This document shows positions 14,919-19,060 of a DNA stretch of 19,060 nt, one piece after another (positions within the stretch are counted from its first letter, which is position 1; every line of letters begins with the position of its first letter). The position numbers and the translations under genes are program-made. The notes under the pieces were generated by a model. The model was given only the letters and a program-made list of their open reading frames with translations. It was not told the DNA's origin and ran no database searches. This stretch comes from Flavobacteriales bacterium UBA4474. GTDB taxonomy: Bacteria > Bacteroidota > Bacteroidia > Flavobacteriales_D > Sanyastnellaceae. The DNA is taken from assembly GCA_002389295.1 (NCBI GenBank), contig DGOE01000160.1:1-19060 (forward strand). Direction: 5' to 3'.

Positions 14919-16037
14919 TCAATCCATGAACAGGCGCACTTCCACGCGGCGATCGAATACCGCCCCCCATTCCGGTTGCCGCTCTCCAAAATGCGCTGCC
15001 GTCACCCGGTCGGCGGCGATGCCGCGCTCAAGCAGGTAGTAGCGCACGATTTGGGCCCTCCGTCTGCTGAGCTCCATGTTGGCCCGTTCGGATCCGGTGG
15101 CATCGCTGTGCCCGGTCACCAATACGCGCAATGTGGGCAGGGTGACCATCCATTCCACGAGGGTATTCAATCCGTATTCGGCGCTCAAACCCAAGGCGGC
15201 ACTGCCTGAGGGGAACTGCAGTGTGAACTGCTCGGGCAGCCGATCCGGCACGCCACCACCCGTCGTGTTGCCGGGCTGCCAACCGCCATCCAGTCCCCGG
15301 TTGGGAAACCCGCCTTGTGCGCCCGCACCTGCATCCGATGGGTGGTTGCGCTCGAGGGCCTCCACCCGCTCGATCAATGCGCTGAGCGCCTTGGCGACCT
15401 CATCGCCCAGCCCATCAAGCGGCTCACCTCCCGTCCCCAGCCCGTCCAGGGTGCTTTCGTCACGGGACACCTCTCCAAAATCTGGCAAGGGCATGGGGTC
15501 CAGTGGATCTGAGCCCCCTTGCAACTGTGTCCAATCCGTATTCAATTCTTCCCGGGCTTGGACTTCACGGGCCAATGCAGCATTGGCAAACACGCCAATG
15601 TCCATGGCCACCAAGAGCAAGACATCTTCTAATTCGCCCTGCACTTGGAAATAGGTCCACTCACCGTCGGCCCACCCCCTCGGCGCAGGCGGGATTTCCC
15701 ATCCCTCAAGCCCGGCGAGCGCCTCTTTGACCCGGGGACGAAAGCGCTTGAACTCCACCATGTCCCCTTCGAGGTAGTAGGGCACTGAGGCCTTGACGAC
15801 GGCGGTCATGGCCTTCATGGTCCGGGAAATGGGGGTTTTGAGGGTGACGCGGCCGCGGTCCACCGCAACATCGGAGGCCAGGCGCGTGGCGAGGACCTCC
15901 ATCACCACAGCCTGATACCGCTTGGCGGTTTCATCCACTGGCTGCCCTTGTGCACAGGCCGCCCCCATGGACAACACCACACACGACCAAGACAGTGTCA
16001 TGGCAATCAATAGGTTCCGGGCTTCGCAGCGCAACAT
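14919..16037 (-). CDS. OmpA-family peptidoglycan-binding envelope protein
   Basis: This is a secreted or outer-membrane protein of 372 residues with an N-terminal signal peptide ending near GAACAQG (about residue 30). Residues 35-165 form a domain I do not recognise, with no beta-barrel pattern. Residues 175-265 are a Gly/Pro/Asp-rich linker with a short helical stretch (VAKALSALIERVEALER). The C-terminal OmpA/MotB domain (270-371) contains FPSGSAALG, VLVTGHSDATGS and NMELSRRRAQIVRYYLLERGI. D312 and R327 are at the expected diaminopimelate-binding positions. The role is probably to tether the outer membrane or a surface complex to peptidoglycan. It sits 60 bases after the sugar transferase gene in the same leftward run. 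Confidence 0.9.
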   Translation of the reverse strand: MLRCEARNLLIAMTLSWSCVVLSMGAACAQGQPVDETAKRYQAVVMEVLATRLASDVAVDRGRVTLKTPISRTMKAMTAVVKASVPYYLEGDMVEFKRFRPRVKEALAGLEGWEIPPAPRGWADGEWTYFQVQGELEDVLLLVAMDIGVFANAALAREVQAREELNTDWTQLQGGSDPLDPMPLPDFGEVSRDESTLDGLGTGGEPLDGLGDEVAKALSALIERVEALERNHPSDAGAGAQGGFPNRGLDGGWQPGNTTGGGVPDRLPEQFTLQFPSGSAALGLSAEYGLNTLVEWMVTLPTLRVLVTGHSDATGSERANMELSRRRAQIVRYYLLERGIAADRVTAAHFGERQPEWGAVFDRRVEVRLFMD

Positions 16038-16097
16038 GGCAACTGCAATTTAACTCATTATGAGCGCTTTGTGCCCCTCGCCAGCGAAACCGCCGCC

Positions 16098-17573
16098 TCA
16101 TTTTCCGCGACCGCGCAGCACGATCCAAACGGTGTAGGCCAGTATTTTGAAATCGAGGCCCAGCGACATGTTTTCAATGTAGATCAGGTCAAACCTGAGG
16201 CGCTGGACCATCTCCTCCACATTTTCAGCATAGCCGTATTTCACCTGGCCCCACGAAGTGATGCCGGGACGGACTTTCTGCAGGTGCTGGTAGTGGGCGG
16301 CTTCCTTGGAGATCAGGTCGATGTAGTGCTGCCGCTCGGGGCGCGGCCCCACCAACGACATTTCACCGACCAAGACATTGAAGAACTGCGGCAACTCATC
16401 GAATCTGGACTTCCTGAGGAAGCGGCCTACCCTTGTAATTCGGGGATCGTTGTCACTCGACAATTGGGGCCCATTGCGCTCTGCGCCGGTGTACATGGAC
16501 CGGAATTTGTGGATCATGAATGGCGCGCCCCAGCGGCCGACCCTTTCTTGGTGGAAGAGTATCGGCCCTTTGGACGAGGCCTTCACCGCCAAGGCGATGC
16601 TCAGCAGCAAGGGGGTCAATGCCACGAGGGCCAGACAACTGACGACCACATCCATGCCCCGCTTGACGGTCACCTGCCACGCCGGCATGATCTCCTTTCG
16701 GATGGCGATGAGCGGAGCGCCAAACAAGCTCTGCATGCGCACCAGGCCGCTCAGGATGTCATAGATGTCCGGGATGATCTTGATGCCAACCCCGGTGCCT
16801 TCCAATTTGTTGATGATGGACTCCAATTCGCCGTGGTCCGAGCTGCGGACCGCAAGGATGACTTCCTCCACATTGTTTTCGTCGATGAGGTCGGTCAATG
16901 CCTCAGTAGAGCCCAGACATGGAATGCCTTCCAAGGTCCGGCACGCTTCTTGGCCCACTTGGATGAACCCGATGAAGCGAAAACCGGGATTGCGCCGCAA
17001 AGCGCGGATTTCGCGGACGGTGGAGACGGCCTCTTCGTTGCACCCCACGATCAACGTATTGAAGGCGACCTCTCCCTTGTGCACGCGTTTGACGGTCCGG
17101 GTGGTGAGGGGCATGCGCACGGCGATCACCGCTGCGGACTGCGCTGCAAACAGGACCATCAGCGATTGATAGTATTGGGTATAGCTGCTGATTGTATCGT
17201 CCAGAATCAGCACGAAGAACAGCGTCACCGCACCGAGCAATGAGGTCCACAGGACCTGTCCCACCTCCTGCGAACGGTGCCTACGGAAAGGCTCTCCATG
17301 CATGCCGGCCAGACCATACAAGCCCACCCAAAACATCGGCACGAACATCAGGCCGTACTTGAAGTTGCCGTCCAGCAACAGGGCTTCGGGAAACCACTGG
17401 TCTTTGAAAGCCGGCGCTTGCTCCAGCACATTTTTCCTGTAGAGATAGAGGGTGGTCCATGCCACTGCTGAAGCCAATACATCCCCCAATACGTAGCGCA
17501 CCGTGGCCCACCAGCGGTCCCGCGAGGTGATCGGCTTGGCGTTCATGAGGCTATTGGGCAGAGGTTCCGTCAT
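16098..17573 (-). CDS. Polyprenyl-phosphate sugar-1-phosphate transferase initiating exopolysaccharide synthesis
   Basis: This inner-membrane enzyme loads the first sugar phosphate onto undecaprenyl phosphate, as WcaJ-type proteins do. I use the ATG at 17573, 491 residues, five bases after the preceding stop. Four N-terminal membrane segments are likely (about 25-45, 72-92, 106-124, 136-153), then a nucleotide-binding-fold CoA-binding-like domain (170-270, TLIVGCNEEAV). A membrane segment (306-330) and the catalytic Bac_transf domain follow. Its signatures are MIHKFRSMYTGAE (353-365), SRFDELPQFFNVLVGEMSLVGPRP (389-412, with D392-E393) and VRPGITSWGQV (434-444). The length and CoA-like domain fit the exopolysaccharide polyprenyl glycosylphosphotransferase class. 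The sugar is unknown, and no further glycan genes are in the window. Confidence 0.94.
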   Translation of the reverse strand: MTEPLPNSLMNAKPITSRDRWWATVRYVLGDVLASAVAWTTLYLYRKNVLEQAPAFKDQWFPEALLLDGNFKYGLMFVPMFWVGLYGLAGMHGEPFRRHRSQEVGQVLWTSLLGAVTLFFVLILDDTISSYTQYYQSLMVLFAAQSAAVIAVRMPLTTRTVKRVHKGEVAFNTLIVGCNEEAVSTVREIRALRRNPGFRFIGFIQVGQEACRTLEGIPCLGSTEALTDLIDENNVEEVILAVRSSDHGELESIINKLEGTGVGIKIIPDIYDILSGLVRMQSLFGAPLIAIRKEIMPAWQVTVKRGMDVVVSCLALVALTPLLLSIALAVKASSKGPILFHQERVGRWGAPFMIHKFRSMYTGAERNGPQLSSDNDPRITRVGRFLRKSRFDELPQFFNVLVGEMSLVGPRPERQHYIDLISKEAAHYQHLQKVRPGITSWGQVKYGYAENVEEMVQRLRFDLIYIENMSLGLDFKILAYTVWIVLRGRGK

Positions 17574-17578
17574 GCTCC

Positions 17579-18475
17579 TCAATAGGTCACGATGCGCACG
17601 TTGTCCAGCCCCACCGAACCCGCCGTGCGCTCCGCTTCCAAAATGCACTCCACATAGACTTCGAAATGATCAGCAGCCCCTTGCGCCATGACCACCGCGC
17701 CCAAGTCCACGTACAATTTGTTCCAAGTGGCGGCTTGTCCTGCCGATTCCGTGGGGTTTACCACCAAGGCCAGGTGCTTGGTCTCCTGCCCGTTCCGAAA
17801 TCCATACAGTCCGACGGCAAAAGACTGGTCGCATCGGTAGTCCAATTCCAAAAAGACGGGCAGTCCAGATGTCAAGTCGAACTCCTGCTCCACCGTGCGC
17901 ACCCGTATGAGGGGGTTGTCGGTGTCCACATCGATCCTGCCGGAGTGTCCCCCTTCGAATACTTCCCCCTCCAGATCGGTTCTGACCAAGCCTGCTCCCC
18001 CCGCCATGTTGGCGAATACGTTCGAATTCTCAAAGTCCTCCACCGCGATGAGGCGGACGTTGTCCACCAGTCCAATCTCAGGAAGGAGGGTGTCCCGTGA
18101 ACCGGCGGTGCCGTCCACGAAGTGATCCACGGTGGTGTAAAAGGGGTATGGCGCGCGGCTGTTGCTGATGCCGTTTTCACGGATGCCCGCGAGCAAGGTC
18201 ACCGGGCTGCCTGCGGCATCGGCAGGCAGTATGGGGACAATGGCGGGAAGGGGAAATACGCCCACCACATCCGTGGCGCTGTACACCCACAAGTCGGTCA
18301 CGTTGGTGGATGCCGTGCCTTGGTCTTCCCCCGGGGTGTATTCAATGTCTGGGACAATCAAATAACGCGGTACATCCTGGTCCGCATTCATCAATGAACA
18401 CCCCCACAGGCCAAGCAAGACCATGCCGATTTGGATGGGCGGTGAAACGGTGCGCAAAATGCGGCGGGAGCGCAT
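17579..18475 (-). CDS. Conserved Bacteroidota-type lipoprotein of unknown function
   Basis: Starting at the ATG at 18475 this is 298 residues with a basic n-region (MRSRRILR), a hydrophobic stretch and a lipobox LWGC with the acylated Cys at 26. Longer starts up to 18595 would bury the signal deep in the protein. The body has DLWVYSATDVVGVFPLPAIVPILP (61-84) and GIRENGISNSRAPYPFYTTVD (97-117). From memory, many Bacteroidota lipoproteins share this pattern of a WVYV...G.fELPa.fPiL stretch followed by GI..NGI...R..YPFY. The second half (DFENSN... to the end) looks like a beta-sandwich with LDNVRIVTY at the end. No catalytic motif is visible. The gene ends 5 bases before the sugar transferase start, so a surface or polysaccharide-linked role is plausible but unproven. 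Confidence 0.85.
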   Translation of the reverse strand: MRSRRILRTVSPPIQIGMVLLGLWGCSLMNADQDVPRYLIVPDIEYTPGEDQGTASTNVTDLWVYSATDVVGVFPLPAIVPILPADAAGSPVTLLAGIRENGISNSRAPYPFYTTVDHFVDGTAGSRDTLLPEIGLVDNVRLIAVEDFENSNVFANMAGGAGLVRTDLEGEVFEGGHSGRIDVDTDNPLIRVRTVEQEFDLTSGLPVFLELDYRCDQSFAVGLYGFRNGQETKHLALVVNPTESAGQAATWNKLYVDLGAVVMAQGAADHFEVYVECILEAERTAGSVGLDNVRIVTY

Positions 18476-18499
18476 GTTTGGTTCGGGTTGTGGTTCGAT

Positions 18500-18536
18500 T
18501 GAAGTCTGGGATGTCCGCTTGGCATCCCGCGCTTCA
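18500..18536. other. Inverted repeat upstream of the lipoprotein gene
   Basis: TGAAG (18500-18504) pairs with 18532-18536, and GGGATG (18508-18513) pairs with 18523-18528. Between them lies a 3x3 internal loop that on the plus strand could form two G-U pairs, and the terminal loop is 9 bases. There is no T-run on either side, so an intrinsic terminator is unlikely. It lies in the 142-base gap between the surface-protein stop and the lipoprotein start, and may be a leader structure or chance. Confidence 0.25.
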
Positions 18537-18617
18537 TCATTGGAACGGCCCCTCATGCGGATTTCATATGTGCGGTGCCTCATAGTTTTCCACATGTGCC
18601 ATCGTGGACAGCGCCGG

Positions 18618-19060
18618 TCACCGCAGAATCATGATGTAGCCTGTCTTCCTGATGATCTTGCGCACCACCGATGTCGGGTCCCGAAACGTGACCTGAAAGG
18701 CGTACACCCCATCGCGCACGAAGAACAATTTCTCATCCAAGGGCCGCTCATCCTCGCGAAATCCACCCGTCCAGTATTCTTCAGGGTTTTGGGATTGCCA
18801 GACCATGCCACCCCAACGGTCAAAGATCTTGAGGTGATATTCCTCTGGAGCGCACTCAAAAACGGGGCGCCAAGCATCGTTGATGAGGTCACCGTCCGGG
18901 GTGAACCCTGAGGGCGCAAAGACTGCACACCCGCAGGGCACTTCAACTACGAGAACAGAGTCTGCCACCGAGCCACAATCGGTCGAATGGGTGGCCACAT
19001 AAAGACCCGCCTCCGAAATCACACGGACGCTCCCTGTCTCCCCATCGTCCCAATAGACCG
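18618..19060 (-). CDS. C-terminal part of a large surface protein with gliding-motility/type IX sorting domain
   Basis: The frame is open to the right edge, so the N-terminal bulk is missing and 146 full codons are visible. The first segment, YWDDGETGSVRVISEAGLYVATHS followed by TDCGS, looks like the end of a PKD/Ig-like domain. After it comes CGCAVFAPSGFTPDGDLINDAWRP, then YHLKIFDRWGGMVWQSQNPEEYW, DGVYAFQVTF and a final GYIMILR. This is the gliding motility-associated C-terminal domain (the type-B sorting signal for the type IX secretion system). The protein is thus expected to be exported and attached to the cell surface. It ends 142 bases before the lipoprotein start. Confidence 0.9.
   Translation of the reverse strand, partial: VYWDDGETGSVRVISEAGLYVATHSTDCGSVADSVLVVEVPCGCAVFAPSGFTPDGDLINDAWRPVFECAPEEYHLKIFDRWGGMVWQSQNPEEYWTGGFREDERPLDEKLFFVRDGVYAFQVTFRDPTSVVRKIIRKTGYIMILR

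Noticed and set aside
16071..17243. Open frame of 390 codons on the plus strand opposite the sugar transferase gene
   Set aside because: Antisense shadow of a gene with clear Bac_transf motifs; composition is His/Gln/Asp-rich with no domain.

Overview
The window looks like chromosomal DNA of a GC-rich member of the Bacteroidota, most likely a Flavobacteriales-type marine or aquatic lineage. The signs are a gliding-motility/type IX C-terminal domain at the right edge, Cys-rich CNYD...DDGSC repeats, dockerin-like DxDGDG modules on secreted proteins, near absence of Shine-Dalgarno sequences, and two promoter-like sites of the Bacteroidota form TTG-N19/20-TAnnTTTG. No rRNA, tRNA, CRISPR array, insertion sequence or phage gene was seen. 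The lineage is inferred from these features only.

Layout. Bases 1-209 hold the cut 5' part of a leftward reading frame with a signal-peptide-like segment, behind a good promoter-like site at 228-257. Bases 283-8798 are a leftward run of six tightly packed genes. In transcription order they are a secreted EEP-family phosphoesterase/nuclease, a DASS/SLC13 anion transporter (ATGA overlap), a secreted Trp-rich protein with an N-terminal EF-hand/dockerin-like loop, a di-heme cytochrome c peroxidase, a secreted endonuclease I with Cys-rich repeats and a dockerin-like tail, and a large secreted M14 metallocarboxypeptidase. Five of the six products appear to be exported, so the block reads as an extracytoplasmic degradation/uptake and redox group.

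Bases 8888-10944 carry two rightward housekeeping genes, a TrmA/RlmD-type RNA uracil-5-methyltransferase without the usual Fe-S cysteines and a PyrR-like phosphoribosyltransferase, joined by an ATGA overlap. Shikimate kinase (aroK) faces them and overlaps the end of the phosphoribosyltransferase gene by 11 bp. The chaperone gene clpB (11629-14268) is divergent from aroK and ends 6 bp from a leftward fumarylacetoacetate hydrolase-family gene.

Bases 14275-18475 are a second leftward run: a lipoprotein, a polyprenyl-phosphate sugar-1-phosphate transferase that would start exopolysaccharide synthesis, an OmpA-family peptidoglycan-binding protein and the FAH-family hydrolase. The right edge holds the C-terminal part of a large surface protein with a gliding-motility-type sorting domain.

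Several exported proteins are best explained by GTG starts (endonuclease I, peroxidase, Trp-rich protein, possibly the edge gene), because only those give normal-length signal peptides without overlaps. I see no clear undescribed defence or mobile system. The most unusual items are the di-heme enzyme/Trp-rich protein pair, the endonuclease I architecture, the cysteine-free RlmD-like enzyme and the structured leader of the gene at the left edge.
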